DNA of 64,000 nt from Rhizobiales bacterium Y(2018) (GTDB taxonomy: Bacteria; Pseudomonadota; Alphaproteobacteria; Rhizobiales; Aestuariivirgaceae). Made by a program: the position numbers and the translations under genes. Where the stretch lies: positions 806,001 to 870,000 of the forward strand of contig SCPD01000001.1 of the NCBI GenBank assembly GCA_005502925.1. Reading direction: 5' to 3'. Under the pieces are notes generated by a model. That model was not told the DNA's origin. It made no database searches and saw only the letters and a program-made list of their open reading frames with translations. Shown here in pieces: positions 17,594 through 26,560 of the stretch; positions within the stretch are counted from its first letter, which is position 1, and each line of letters begins with the position of its first letter.

Positions 17594-18985
17594 ATGGCCA
17601 AGTCCCTCTCGCAATTCGTCTGCCAGTCCTGTGGCGCCGTTTCGTCCAAATGGGCGGGGCGCTGCGACAATTGCGGCGAATGGAACACGATCGTCGAGGA
17701 ATCGGCGCCGACGCCCCTGTCGGGCGCCAAGGGCGCCAGCCTGCCCAAGGGCCGTCCGTCCCGCCTCGTCGGGCTGAAGGGCGAAAGTGCCGCCCCGGCG
17801 CGCATCGAAACTGGCATCGCCGAGCTCGACCGGGTGGCCGGCGGCGGCTTCGTGCCGGGCTCGGGCGTGCTCATCGGCGGCGATCCCGGCATCGGCAAGT
17901 CGACGCTGCTGCTTCAGGCCATGGCGGCGCTCGCCAACCGCGGCCGGCGAGTCATCTATGTCTCGGGTGAAGAGGCTATCGCGCAAGTCCGGCTCAGGGC
18001 CGAGCGGCTCGGCATCGCCGACACCTCGGTGCTGCTCGCCGCCGAGACCAATGCCGCCGATATCGTGGCGACGCTGTCCGAGGACGAGCCGCCGGCCATC
18101 GCCGTCATCGACTCGATCCAGACCGTCTGGTCACCCAATATCGACGCCGCCCCCGGCACTGTCTCGCAGCTGAAAGCGGGCTCGGAAGCCCTCATCCGCT
18201 TCGCCAAGCAGAAGGGCACCACGATCCTGCTGGTCGGCCATGTCACCAAGGACGGCCAGATCGCCGGCCCCAAGGTCATCGAGCATATGGTCGACACGGT
18301 GCTCTATTTCGAAGGCGACCGCGGCCACCAATATCGCATCCTCAGGGCGGTGAAGAACCGCTTCGGGCCAACGGACGAGATCGGCGTGTTCGAGATGTCG
18401 GATGGTGGCCTCAAGGAGGTGGCCAATCCGTCGCGCCTGTTCATGGGCTCGGGCGAGCATCCGACGCCGGGCTCGGCCGTCTTTGCCGGAGTGGAAGGCA
18501 CCCGCCCCCTCCTCATCGAGGTCCAGGCGCTCGTCTCCCCCTCTCCCTTCGGCAACCCCAGACGCACCGTCGTCGGCTGGGACGCCAACCGGCTCGCCAT
18601 GGTGCTGGCGGTGCTGGAAGCCCGCGCCGGCGTCACGATCGGCAATCACGACGTCTATCTCAATGTGGCGGGTGGCCTGAAAGTGAAGGAGACCGCCGCC
18701 GACCTCGCCGTCGCCGCCGCTCTCCTTTCGTCGCTCACCGGCACGATCGTGCCGCATGGAACGACGATTTTTGGCGAAATCGCGCTCTCCGGCGCCATCC
18801 GTCCGGTGAGCCTCGCGGAAGCACGTGTCAAAGAGGCACAGAAGCTTGGCCTGAAGGAAGCCGTGACCGCTGCCCGGCCGGAGCTTTCAAGCCCAAAAGG
18901 CTTTAGAATCAAACCCTTGGAGACGATCGCCGATCTTGTCGCCTGGGCCGCGGCCCAGCCCAAGGGGCTCGCCCGAATCGCCTAG
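17594..18985 (+). CDS. radA: DNA repair protein RadA
   Basis: A 463-residue RecA-like protein with the full RadA architecture: N-terminal zinc finger (Cys10, Cys13, Cys24, Cys27), Walker A GGDPGIGKST, the RadA-specific VKNRFGPTDEIGVFEM, and a Lon-protease-like C-terminal domain (GGLKVKETAADLAVAAALLSS). RadA is a DnaB-type helicase that promotes branch migration in recombination. ATG 17594 is the proper start; a TTG two codons earlier is in frame. It heads the radA-cvpA-purF block. Confidence 0.95.
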   Translation: MAKSLSQFVCQSCGAVSSKWAGRCDNCGEWNTIVEESAPTPLSGAKGASLPKGRPSRLVGLKGESAAPARIETGIAELDRVAGGGFVPGSGVLIGGDPGIGKSTLLLQAMAALANRGRRVIYVSGEEAIAQVRLRAERLGIADTSVLLAAETNAADIVATLSEDEPPAIAVIDSIQTVWSPNIDAAPGTVSQLKAGSEALIRFAKQKGTTILLVGHVTKDGQIAGPKVIEHMVDTVLYFEGDRGHQYRILRAVKNRFGPTDEIGVFEMSDGGLKEVANPSRLFMGSGEHPTPGSAVFAGVEGTRPLLIEVQALVSPSPFGNPRRTVVGWDANRLAMVLAVLEARAGVTIGNHDVYLNVAGGLKVKETAADLAVAAALLSSLTGTIVPHGTTIFGEIALSGAIRPVSLAEARVKEAQKLGLKEAVTAARPELSSPKGFRIKPLETIADLVAWAAAQPKGLARIA

Positions 18986-19044
18986 CCCATGCCACAAAAG
19001 CTGCCTATAAGATCGCGATCAACATCCATCGGACGGACTGGCTA

Positions 19045-19782
19045 ATGCCGTTTCAACTGCTCGATCTCATTCTTGCCGGTATCATGATCATTTCGGGCCT
19101 GCTCGCCTTGATGCGTGGCTTCACCCGCGAGGTGCTTTCGCTCATCGCCTGGGGCGCGGCAGCGGTTGGCGCCTATTTCGCCATTCATTCGGCGGAGCTG
19201 GTCGGCTTCGCCAGCCAGTATCTGCAGCCCGACATCGTCGCCAAGATCGCCGTCGGCGGCGGCATCTTCCTCGTGGTGCTGATCATCGTGTCGCTGATCA
19301 GCGTCAAGCTCTCCGATGTCGTGGTCGATTCCGCCGCCGGCGCCTTCGACCGCACGCTCGGCTTCTTCTACGGCCTGGCGCGCGGCCTCGTGCTGGTGGT
19401 CATCGCCTATCTCTTCTATGGCTGGCTCATTCCCATCGAGCGCCAGGAAGACTGGGTGAAGAATGCCCGCACGCTGCCGATCATCCAGTCGGTTGGCGAA
19501 GTCATCCTCTCGCTGGTACCGCCCGACATCGCCGAGACGCTCACCAATTCCTCCATCCTCAGCAATCAGAACGCGCCCTCCACCACCCAGCAGCCGCCGG
19601 CGGCGCCGAGCGGCAGCGGCGAGACCACCGCGCCGACGGATGAGGAAGGCTACAAGAAGAATGAATCGCAGGGTCTCGACCAGTTGATCCAGGGAACGCA
19701 GGGCGGCCAGCAGCAGCAGAACTCGCCGCCTCCCGACAATCAGGAGCAGCCGGATTTCGGCGGCCAGAGCAACCCCAATTGA
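19045..19782 (+). CDS. cvpA: CvpA family protein
   Basis: A 245-residue protein with four N-terminal hydrophobic segments typical of CvpA (DLILAGIMIISGLLALMRGFTREVLSLIAWGAAAVGAY in pieces; LGFFYGLARGLVLVVIAYLFYGW) and a hydrophilic C-terminal tail rich in Gln, Pro, Ser and Asn. CvpA proteins lie just upstream of purF in many bacteria, as here (11 bases). The molecular role is unclear; loss affects colicin V production and envelope stress in enterobacteria. The low-complexity tail is probably disordered. Confidence 0.88.
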   Translation: MPFQLLDLILAGIMIISGLLALMRGFTREVLSLIAWGAAAVGAYFAIHSAELVGFASQYLQPDIVAKIAVGGGIFLVVLIIVSLISVKLSDVVVDSAAGAFDRTLGFFYGLARGLVLVVIAYLFYGWLIPIERQEDWVKNARTLPIIQSVGEVILSLVPPDIAETLTNSSILSNQNAPSTTQQPPAAPSGSGETTAPTDEEGYKKNESQGLDQLIQGTQGGQQQQNSPPPDNQEQPDFGGQSNPN

Positions 19783-19793
19783 GGACAGAAGCG

Positions 19794-21263
19794 ATGGCGT
19801 CGCCCAATTCCGAATTCAATTTCGATCTCGATGGCGACACGCTGCGTGAGGAATGCGGCGTGTTCGGCATTTTCGGCCATGACGACGCGGCAGCCCTTAC
19901 CGCGCTGGGGCTCCACGCCCTGCAGCATCGCGGCCAGGAAGCCGCCGGCATCGTCGCCTTCAATGGCGAGCGTTTCAATTCGGAGCGCCGGCTCGGCCTC
20001 GTCGGCGACCATTTCTCGAACGAAAACACCATCAAGCGGCTGCAAGGCCGCGTGGCGCTGGGCCATGTGCGTTATTCGACCACCGGCGAAACCATCCTGC
20101 GCAATGTGCAGCCGCTCTTCGCCGAGCTCGCCACCGGCGGGCTCGCCGTGGCGCATAACGGCAATCTCACCAACGGCCTGACGCTCCGGCGTGAGCTCGT
20201 GGCGCAGGGCGCCATCTGCCAGTCGACCTCCGACACCGAAGTGATCCTGCATCTGGTGGCGCGTTCGCAAAAGCCACGCCTCGTCGAGCGCTACATCGAT
20301 GCGCTCCGGGCGCTGGAAGGCGCCTATTCGCTGGTCGCCATGACCAACAAGAAACTCATCGGCGCCCGCGATCCGCTCGGCATCCGCCCCTTGATCCTCG
20401 GCGAGCTGAATGGCGCTTACATCCTCTGTTCCGAGACCTGCGCCCTCGACATCATCGGCGCCCGCTTCGTGCGCGAGGTCGAGAATGGCGAAGTGATCGT
20501 CATCTCCGAAGAGGGCGTCGAGTCGTTGCGTCCCTTCCCGCGCATGCAGGCGCGGCCTTGCGTCTTCGAATATGTCTATTTCTCGCGCCCCGACAGCATT
20601 CTCGGCGGCCGCTCGGTCTATGAGGTGCGCAAGCAGTTCGGCCGCCAACTCGCCCAGGAAGCGCCCGCCGATGTCGATGTCATCATCCCGGTGCCGGATT
20701 CGGGCGTGCCCGCCGCACTCGGCTATTCGCAGGCCGCCGGCGTTCCCTTCGAGCTCGGCATCATCCGCAATCACTATGTGGGCCGCACCTTCATCGAGCC
20801 GACCCAGACCATTCGGGCGCTGGGCGTCAAGCTCAAGCACAATGCCAATCGCGCCGTGATCAGCGGCAAGCGGGTGCTGCTCGTCGATGACTCGATCGTG
20901 CGCGGCACTACCTCGGTGAAGATCGTGCGCATGATGTACGAGGCGGGTGCCCGCGAAGTGCATATGCGCATCGCCTGCCCGCCGATCCGTCATCCCGATT
21001 TCTACGGCATCGACACGCCGGAGCAGAAGGCGCTGCTGGCCGCCACGCATACGCTCGAAGAGATGCGCGACTATATCGGCGTCACGTCGCTCGCCTTCCT
21101 GTCGGTCGACGGACTTTATCGCGCGGTCGGTTATGACGGGCGCGACGAGATCCGGCCGCAATTCACCGACCATTGCTTCACCGGCGATTATCCCACCCAC
21201 CTCACCGACATCATCGGTGAATCGGCCAAGCAGCAGCTGTCGCTCCTCGCCGAAGCCGGCTGA
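19794..21263 (+). CDS. purF: amidophosphoribosyltransferase
   Basis: A 489-residue PurF, the first committed enzyme of purine synthesis (PRPP plus glutamine to phosphoribosylamine). The glutaminase nucleophile is Cys21 after a short propeptide (LREECGVFGIFGH), so N-terminal processing is expected. HALQHRGQEAAGI, VRYSTTG and AHNGNLTN are Ntn-hydrolase motifs; VLLVDDSIVRGTTS is the PRPP-binding loop; the CPP in IACPPIRHPDFYGID is also typical. ATG 19794 is preferred to an in-frame start at 19779. Confidence 0.96.
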   Translation: MASPNSEFNFDLDGDTLREECGVFGIFGHDDAAALTALGLHALQHRGQEAAGIVAFNGERFNSERRLGLVGDHFSNENTIKRLQGRVALGHVRYSTTGETILRNVQPLFAELATGGLAVAHNGNLTNGLTLRRELVAQGAICQSTSDTEVILHLVARSQKPRLVERYIDALRALEGAYSLVAMTNKKLIGARDPLGIRPLILGELNGAYILCSETCALDIIGARFVREVENGEVIVISEEGVESLRPFPRMQARPCVFEYVYFSRPDSILGGRSVYEVRKQFGRQLAQEAPADVDVIIPVPDSGVPAALGYSQAAGVPFELGIIRNHYVGRTFIEPTQTIRALGVKLKHNANRAVISGKRVLLVDDSIVRGTTSVKIVRMMYEAGAREVHMRIACPPIRHPDFYGIDTPEQKALLAATHTLEEMRDYIGVTSLAFLSVDGLYRAVGYDGRDEIRPQFTDHCFTGDYPTHLTDIIGESAKQQLSLLAEAG

Positions 21264-21283
21264 GAGACATAGAGACCAAATAA

Positions 21284-22018
21284 ATGAGCAAAGAACTCGA
21301 GAACCGCATCGCGGTCGTCACCGGTGCGTCGCGCGGCATTGGCAAGGCCACGGCGCTTGCCCTCGCCAAACGCGGCGCCCATGTCATCGCGGTCGCGCGC
21401 ACCCAAGGCGGGCTCGAGGAGCTCGACGACGAGATCAAGGCGCTGGGCGGCAGCGCCACGCTGGTGCCGGCCGACGTCAAGGATTATCCCGCCCTCGACC
21501 GGCTGGGCGCAGCCATCCATGAACGCTGGGGCCGGCTCGACATCCTGGTCGGCAATGCCGGCGTGCTCGGCAAATTGTCGCCGCTCGGCCATATCGAACC
21601 CAAGACCTGGGACGAGGTCATGGCCGTCAATGTCACCGCCAACTGGCGCCTCATCCGCTCGCTCGATCCCTTGCTCAAGCGTTCCGAGGACGGGCGCGCC
21701 ATTTTCGTGACCTCGGGTGCGGCGCATAAGGCCTTCGCCTATTGGGGCACCTACTCGATCTCCAAGGCGGCGCTCGAAACCCTGGTCAGGACCTATGCGG
21801 CCGAAATTTCCACCACCAAGGTGACGGCCAACATGTTCAGCCCCGGCCCGACCCGCACCCGCATGCGGGCACTGGCCATGCCGGGCGAAGATCCCGAGAC
21901 CTTGCCATCGGCCGACGACGTTGCAGCCCAGCTCGTCGAGATGTGCCTCCCCACCTTCAAGGACAATGGCGCCACCTACAAATACGCGCCGACCGGACTG
22001 TTCAAGTTCCAGGGGTAA
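21284..22018 (+). CDS. short-chain dehydrogenase/reductase
   Basis: A 244-residue SDR with cofactor motif TGASRGIGKA (about residues 13-22), NAG in LVGNAGVLGK, and active-site YSISKAA with catalytic Tyr and Lys. A GAAHKAFAYWGTYSISKAAL segment precedes the active site. It follows purF by 20 bases, an arrangement I associate with Rhizobiales. The substrate is unknown. Confidence 0.88.
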   Translation: MSKELENRIAVVTGASRGIGKATALALAKRGAHVIAVARTQGGLEELDDEIKALGGSATLVPADVKDYPALDRLGAAIHERWGRLDILVGNAGVLGKLSPLGHIEPKTWDEVMAVNVTANWRLIRSLDPLLKRSEDGRAIFVTSGAAHKAFAYWGTYSISKAALETLVRTYAAEISTTKVTANMFSPGPTRTRMRALAMPGEDPETLPSADDVAAQLVEMCLPTFKDNGATYKYAPTGLFKFQG

Positions 22019-22063
22019 CGCTCCCTCCACCGCCGAAGACGGCTGTCTTATCCACACATCTCT

Positions 22064-22445
22064 ACTCCTTCCTTGCGCGAAGCGCGGGGCTGTCCGGGGA
22101 AATTCGTCGAACCGCGCAAGCCTCACCTGCATTCCCCTTCTCCCGCCTGCGGGAGAAGGTGGCCGAAGGCCGGATGAGGGTGTTCTCTCAGCCTCTGTAG
22201 AACCGCAAACGTGGGCGGTGTTGAAGCTTCGTCTCGTTGTTTTCTTGAAGAGATGTCATCAACTGAACCAGCACCCTCATCCGCCCTGTCGGGCACCTTC
22301 TCCCGCAGGCGGGAGAAGGGGGAAGTCGAGGGGGAATTCTGAGTCTCATTTTAGAAGACGCGTCTCCAATCCTGTTTTCCGTGCGATTTCTCAGACATCG
22401 CGCAACTTTCCCCGGACAGCCCTACGCTTCGCGGAGGAAGGAGAA
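22064..22445. repeat. nested inverted-repeat region, outer arms
   Basis: Outer arms at 22064-22102 and 22399-22445 are inverted copies that share CTCCTTCCT, GCGAAGCG and GGGCTGTCCGGGGAAA. They enclose the inner repeat pair listed separately. The whole 380-base stretch contains no convincing gene. The form is that of a composite palindromic or MITE-like element without coding capacity. Confidence 0.65.
22134..22322. repeat. inner pair of inverted palindromic repeats
   Basis: Arms at 22134-22182 and 22272-22322 are near-perfect inverted copies of about 50 bases. Each contains its own palindrome (CTTCTCCCGC...GCGGGAGAAG) and a second one (GGCCGAAGGCC or GCCCTGTCGGGC), ending in CACCCTCATCC. This resembles a palindrome type common in intergenic DNA of rhizobia and relatives. 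The 89 bases between them hold nothing recognisable. Confidence 0.75.
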
Positions 22446-22605
22446 GTGAATCTGATAGCCCCCTTTCGCGCGGCGGAGGGAGATGAGCTGAGCGAAAATA
22501 CTCTGACCGGTTTCCCTCAGGATGCCATGAAGCGGGCTTGTGCGATTAACGCATCGCCGCGCCATCACCATTCCTCGTCTCCCTGATCAAGCCCTACTTT
22601 CTACC
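22446..22605. other. non-coding stretch with no recognised feature
   Basis: No ORF with native composition, hairpin or repeat was seen between the nested repeats and the promoter of the sugar-binding protein gene. Confidence 0.5.
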
Positions 22606-22609
22606 AGTG

Positions 22610-22638
22610 TTGACGCTTCACGATTTCTCGCCTAGCCT
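22610..22638 (+). promoter_or_regulatory. sigma-70-type promoter of the sugar ABC importer
   Basis: TTGACG (22610-22615), a 17-base spacer and TAGCCT (22633-22638) lie 80 bases before the binding-protein start. The -35 box matches five of six bases of the housekeeping consensus. Confidence 0.55.
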
Positions 22639-22639
22639 T

Positions 22640-22650
22640 TTGTCATACAA
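22640..22650. promoter_or_regulatory. candidate GntR/FadR-type operator
   Basis: TTGTCATACAA exactly fits the TNGTNNNACNA consensus of FadR-subfamily GntR regulators and sits over the expected transcription start, the classic position for a repressor. No GntR gene is in the window, so the regulator would be encoded elsewhere. Confidence 0.5.
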
Positions 22651-22719
22651 ATAAGAAAAGGCGGTTCAACCACTTGCCGCTCGCGGATGCTGCAGCGGCA
22701 TCATCAAAGGGAGAAATAG

Positions 22720-23670
22720 ATGAAACGTCTGTTCATGGTCGGCGCGGCTTTGGCCGTGGCGATGTCCGTCACGATGAGTGCCCATGCCCAAGACAAGAAG
22801 ACGCTCGCTTTCGTTGTCAACGGCGCCTCCGATTTCTGGAAGATCGCCGAAGCGGGCGTCAAGAAGGCCCAAGAAGAACTTCCCAACTACACGCTCGAGC
22901 TCAAATATCCCGAGCAATCCTCCGCCGCCATCCAGCAGCGCCTGATGGACGACCTCGTTGCCGCGGGCGTCGCCGCCATCATGGTCAGCGCCGTCGATCC
23001 CAAGACCTCGACGGAAGCCCTCGACCGCGTCGGCAGCCAGGTGCCGCTCTTCACCACCGACAGCGACGCGCCGCAATCCAAGCGCATCGCCTATATCGGC
23101 AGCTCGAATGTCGAGCTCGGCAAGGATGCCGGCAAGCTCATGCTGAAGGCCCTGCCCGATGGCGGCAAGTGCATCGGCTTCGTCGGGCTGCCCGGCGCCG
23201 ACAATGCCCGCGAACGTATCGAAGGCGTGCAGGCGACCATCAAAGGCTCCAAGGTCGAGATGGTCGACGTGCGCGGCGACGACATCGACTTCGCCCGCGC
23301 CAAACGTAATGTCGCCGACGCGCTGGCCGCGTCGCCGGACGTCGCCTGCATGGTCGGCTTCTATTCGTACAATACACCGCTCATCTACGAGACGCTGAAA
23401 GAGTCCGGCAAGCTCGGCCAGATCAAGATCATCGGCTTCGACGAGGATCCGGTGACGCTGGGCGGGGTGCGCGAGGGCGCCATCGAAGGCACCGTCGTCC
23501 AGAACCCTTATGAATGGGGCTATCAGGGCATGAAGCTGATGGCCAAGTTTCTGGAAGGCGACAAATCCGGCGTGCCCGCCGATGGGCTGATCATCGTTCC
23601 GGGCCAGGTCATCGACAAGGCGAATGTCGATGCCTACGAGGCGGAACTCAAGGCTCGGCTCGGAAAGTAG
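22720..23670 (+). CDS. sugar ABC transporter substrate-binding protein (RbsB-like)
   Basis: A 316-residue periplasmic-binding protein of the LacI-like (peripla_BP_4) family. A signal peptide is clear, with cleavage after HAQ or AHA near residue 24. The mature part has LAFVVNGASDFWKIAEAGVKKA, the substrate-cleft TTDSDAP, and IIGFDEDPVTLGGVREG. It should deliver a monosaccharide or related ligand to the permease and ATPase encoded downstream. AGGGAG lies upstream of ATG 22720. The genes that follow are separated by a large hairpin element (23671-23781). Confidence 0.9.
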   Translation: MKRLFMVGAALAVAMSVTMSAHAQDKKTLAFVVNGASDFWKIAEAGVKKAQEELPNYTLELKYPEQSSAAIQQRLMDDLVAAGVAAIMVSAVDPKTSTEALDRVGSQVPLFTTDSDAPQSKRIAYIGSSNVELGKDAGKLMLKALPDGGKCIGFVGLPGADNARERIEGVQATIKGSKVEMVDVRGDDIDFARAKRNVADALAASPDVACMVGFYSYNTPLIYETLKESGKLGQIKIIGFDEDPVTLGGVREGAIEGTVVQNPYEWGYQGMKLMAKFLEGDKSGVPADGLIIVPGQVIDKANVDAYEAELKARLGK

Positions 23671-23781
23671 GCGCGTGATCAGGAAAAGTGGCCACCGGTT
23701 TTCCGTAAGATCACGCGCCACTTTTAAGTTTTCGATCACGTTTATCACTTCAGGTCGAATCGACCTGAAGTGATCGTGATC
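23671..23781. repeat. composite palindromic repeat, copy 1 (A-B orientation)
   Basis: Part A (23671-23719) is a long imperfect palindrome framed by GCGCGTGATC and GATCACGCGC with the core AGGAAAAGTGG...CCGGTTTTCCG. Part B (23734-23781) is a near-perfect hairpin: GATCACG, then 15-base arms ATCACTTCAGGTCGA and its complement, then CGTGATC. A and B are 14 bases apart. An inverted copy lies at 26411-26522. It sits directly after the binding-protein stop, inside the transporter gene cluster. Confidence 0.8.
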
Positions 23782-23849
23782 TACCCACTCCCCGACCCGG
23801 CCGGCACCGCTTGTGCCGGCCGGCAATCCGGGTCAAGCTTCGGGGCAAG

Positions 23850-25355
23850 ATGGCCGATCCGTTTCTCGAACTCATCGACATCAGCAAATCCTATCCGGGT
23901 GTCATCGCCCTGAAGGGCGTGACGCTCAGCGTGGCGCCGGGCGAGGTCATCGGGCTCGTCGGCGAAAATGGCGCCGGAAAATCGACCCTGATGCGGATAT
24001 TGGGCGGCGTGGCGGCGCCCGATCACGGGGGCTTGCGCATCGACGGCAACGAGCGGGCCGCAATGACCATCGATGCCGCCGGCAAGGCCGGCATCGCCTT
24101 CGTGCATCAGGAACTCAACCTGTTCGACAATCTCGATGTCGCCGCCAATGTCTTTATCGGGCGCGAGCCGCGCAAAGCGCCACCTTTGCGCCTTCTCGAC
24201 ACTGAGGCGATGCGCCAGCGCACCGCCCCTCTGCTCAAGAAACTCGGCGCCGACTTCACCCCGGCGAGCCCGGTGGCCGACCTGTCCCTGGCGCAGCGCC
24301 AGCTGGTCGAGATCGCCAAGGCGCTCTCCTTCGACGCGCGCCTCGTCATTCTGGACGAGCCGACCTCGAGCCTCACCGTCACCGAAACCAACCGGCTCCT
24401 CAAAATCATCGCCGACCTGAAGGCCGCCGGCGTCAGCGTGATATTCATCTCGCATCGGCTCCAGGAAGTGGAACGCTGCGCCGACCGGGTCATCGTATTG
24501 CGTGACGGCCGCAAGGTGGGCGAGCTTACAGGCGCCGAGATCGAGCACGAGGCGATGATCCGGCTGATGATCGGGCGCGATCTCAAATCCCTCTATATCC
24601 CGCCCAAGGCGCCGCCCGGCGCCGAAGCCCTGGCGCTCACGCAGCTGCGCACATCCGCTTTTCCCGACAAAACCGTCGATCTTACCGTCAGAGAGGGCGA
24701 GATACTGGGCCTTGCCGGCCTCGTCGGATCCGGCCGCACGGAGGTGGCGCGGGTCGTCTTCGGCATCGACAAGCAGACCGGCGGCGAAATCCGCCTGAAA
24801 GGTGAGCCGGTCCGCATCGCAGAGCCGCGCGAGGCGATCGCCAGAGGCATCTTCCTGGTGCCGGAGGACCGCAAGCAGTTCGGTCTCCTGCTCGATGTCT
24901 CGATCAGCCAGAATATCTCGCTGCCCGATCTCGCGAGCTACGCCAACGCCTGGCTCATCAAGCCGGCCCAGGAGGACGCCAATGCCGAACGCCAGAAGCG
25001 CCGCCTCAATATCAAGACACCGAATGTCGGCGTCGTCGCCGGCGCCCTTTCGGGCGGCAACCAGCAGAAGGTCGTGCTGGCCAAATGGCTGTCGATGAAG
25101 CCGCGGATCATCATCTTCGATGAGCCGACGCGCGGCGTCGATGTCGGCGCCAAGCAGGAGATCTATGAGCTGATGCGGGCTCTGAGCGACTCGGGCGTCG
25201 CCATCCTGATGATCTCCAGCGACATGGAAGAAGTCATCGGCGTCAGCGACAGGATAGCGGTGATGCATGAGGGGCGCATCAGCGGCCTCCTCGAGCGCAG
25301 CCGCTTCAGTGAAGACAATGTGCTGAGATTAGCGGTCGGAAGGCCTCTCTATTAG
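23850..25355 (+). CDS. sugar ABC transporter ATP-binding protein (RbsA-like, two ATPase domains)
   Basis: A 501-residue protein with two ABC cassettes. The first has Walker A GENGAGKST, LSLAQRQLVEIAKAL in place of the canonical LSGGQ, and VILDEPTSSLT. The second is the usual degenerate C-terminal cassette with GLVGSGRTE instead of a full Walker A, LSGGNQQK and IIFDEPTRGVDVG. This matches carbohydrate importers of the ribose/xylose group. ATG 23850 starts the protein; the frame continues upstream without a better start. The permease begins nine bases after its stop. Confidence 0.92.
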   Translation: MADPFLELIDISKSYPGVIALKGVTLSVAPGEVIGLVGENGAGKSTLMRILGGVAAPDHGGLRIDGNERAAMTIDAAGKAGIAFVHQELNLFDNLDVAANVFIGREPRKAPPLRLLDTEAMRQRTAPLLKKLGADFTPASPVADLSLAQRQLVEIAKALSFDARLVILDEPTSSLTVTETNRLLKIIADLKAAGVSVIFISHRLQEVERCADRVIVLRDGRKVGELTGAEIEHEAMIRLMIGRDLKSLYIPPKAPPGAEALALTQLRTSAFPDKTVDLTVREGEILGLAGLVGSGRTEVARVVFGIDKQTGGEIRLKGEPVRIAEPREAIARGIFLVPEDRKQFGLLLDVSISQNISLPDLASYANAWLIKPAQEDANAERQKRRLNIKTPNVGVVAGALSGGNQQKVVLAKWLSMKPRIIIFDEPTRGVDVGAKQEIYELMRALSDSGVAILMISSDMEEVIGVSDRIAVMHEGRISGLLERSRFSEDNVLRLAVGRPLY

Positions 25356-25363
25356 GGTTCGCC

Positions 25364-26362
25364 ATGCTCAAGAAAGATCTGGGCCTCCTCATCCTCATCC
25401 TGGTCGTCTCGGCCACGGTCGCCTTCATCAATCCGCGCTTCCTCCTGCCGATCAACCTGTCCAACACGATGAATCTCATCGGCCTCTATGGCATCTTCTC
25501 GATCGGCGTCGGCCTCGTCATCATCACCGGCGGTATCGAGCTCTCGGTCGGGTCGATGTTCGCGCTGCTCGGCGTGATTTTCGTCGACCTGCTCTCGACC
25601 TATGAGGTCAACTGGGCGCTGGCCTCGCTTATCATCGTCATCACCGGGCTGATCCTCGGCGCGCTCCACGGCTTCCTCGTCACCCGCATGGGGCTGCAGC
25701 CCTTCATCGTCACTTTATGTGGCCTATTGATCTATCGCGGCGTCGCGCGCTTCTACACCGAGGACGCCACCGCCGGCTTTCCTTTCGGCGTCACCTATCC
25801 GGCGCTGCAATGGCTCACCACCGGGCGGACCTTGGGTATTCCGCACAGCTTCATCGCCTTCATCATCATCGCCATCGTAATGGGCATCGTGCTGCACCGA
25901 TCGGTCTTCGGGCGTTATCTCTTCGCCGTCGGCAAGAATGAGGAAGCGGCACGGTATTCCGGCATCAGGACCAAACGCGTCATCTCGTCCGCCTATATCA
26001 TCTGCGGCGGCCTCGCCGGGCTCGCGGCATTGTTCCTGACGCTTTATACCCGCTCCATCTCGCCCGCCACCCACGGCAATTTCTATGAGCTTTATGCCAT
26101 CGCCGCGGCAGTACTGGGCGGCTGCAGCCTCAGAGGCGGCGAAGGTTCGATGCTCGGCATCGTGCTCGGCACCATCCTGCTCCAGGTGCTGCAGAATCTG
26201 GTGAACCTGCTCGGCATACCGAGCTCGCTCAATTTCGCCGTCATCGGCGCCGTCATCCTGTTCGGCGTGCTGGCCGACCAGCAGATCACCCGTCATGGCG
26301 GCCTCACCCAGTTCTTCCGCCGAAGACCTGTGCCGCAAGCCATACCGGAGAAGCAAGGCTGA
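25364..26362 (+). CDS. sugar ABC transporter permease (RbsC-like)
   Basis: A 332-residue membrane protein with about 9-10 hydrophobic segments and landmarks of the BPD_transp_2 family: GIELSVGSMFAL, NEEAARYSGIRTKR (the ATPase-coupling loop) and VLGGCSLRGGEGS. It should form the membrane channel with the ATPase encoded nine bases upstream. The substrate is a sugar or similar compound of unknown identity. Confidence 0.9.
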   Translation: MLKKDLGLLILILVVSATVAFINPRFLLPINLSNTMNLIGLYGIFSIGVGLVIITGGIELSVGSMFALLGVIFVDLLSTYEVNWALASLIIVITGLILGALHGFLVTRMGLQPFIVTLCGLLIYRGVARFYTEDATAGFPFGVTYPALQWLTTGRTLGIPHSFIAFIIIAIVMGIVLHRSVFGRYLFAVGKNEEAARYSGIRTKRVISSAYIICGGLAGLAALFLTLYTRSISPATHGNFYELYAIAAAVLGGCSLRGGEGSMLGIVLGTILLQVLQNLVNLLGIPSSLNFAVIGAVILFGVLADQQITRHGGLTQFFRRRPVPQAIPEKQG

Positions 26363-26410
26363 GGCCTTGCAGATCTGTGCCAAAGCGTGAGATCGGGAAA
26401 TTGTCGGCTA

Positions 26411-26522
26411 GATCACGATCACTTTAGGTCGGATCGACCTAAAGTGATAAACGTGATCGGAATCTTACATTAGGCGCGTGATCGGACGGAAAACCGGAAT
26501 CCACTTTTCCTGATCACGCGCT
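26411..26522. repeat. composite palindromic repeat, copy 2 (inverted, B-A)
   Basis: Part B (26411-26458) has arms ATCACTTTAGGTCG and its complement around GAT, framed by GATCACG and CGTGATC. Part A (26473-26522) read in reverse complement matches copy 1 at 23671-23719 over nearly its full length. The 14-base A-B spacing is kept. Copies 1 and 2 thus form an inverted pair around the ATPase and permease genes. Confidence 0.8.
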
Positions 26523-26560
26523 TGAGAGCCACCGCTGTTTTCAGCGTGTTGCGGAAATTC

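Noticed and set aside
22134-22322. CRISPR-like repeat pair
   Set aside because: There are only two copies, inverted to each other and palindromic, with no regular spacers and no cas genes.
21921-22586. Plus-strand ORF of 221 codons over the nested repeats
   Set aside because: It begins inside the SDR gene and reads through the palindromic repeats; amino-acid content is atypical for a real protein.
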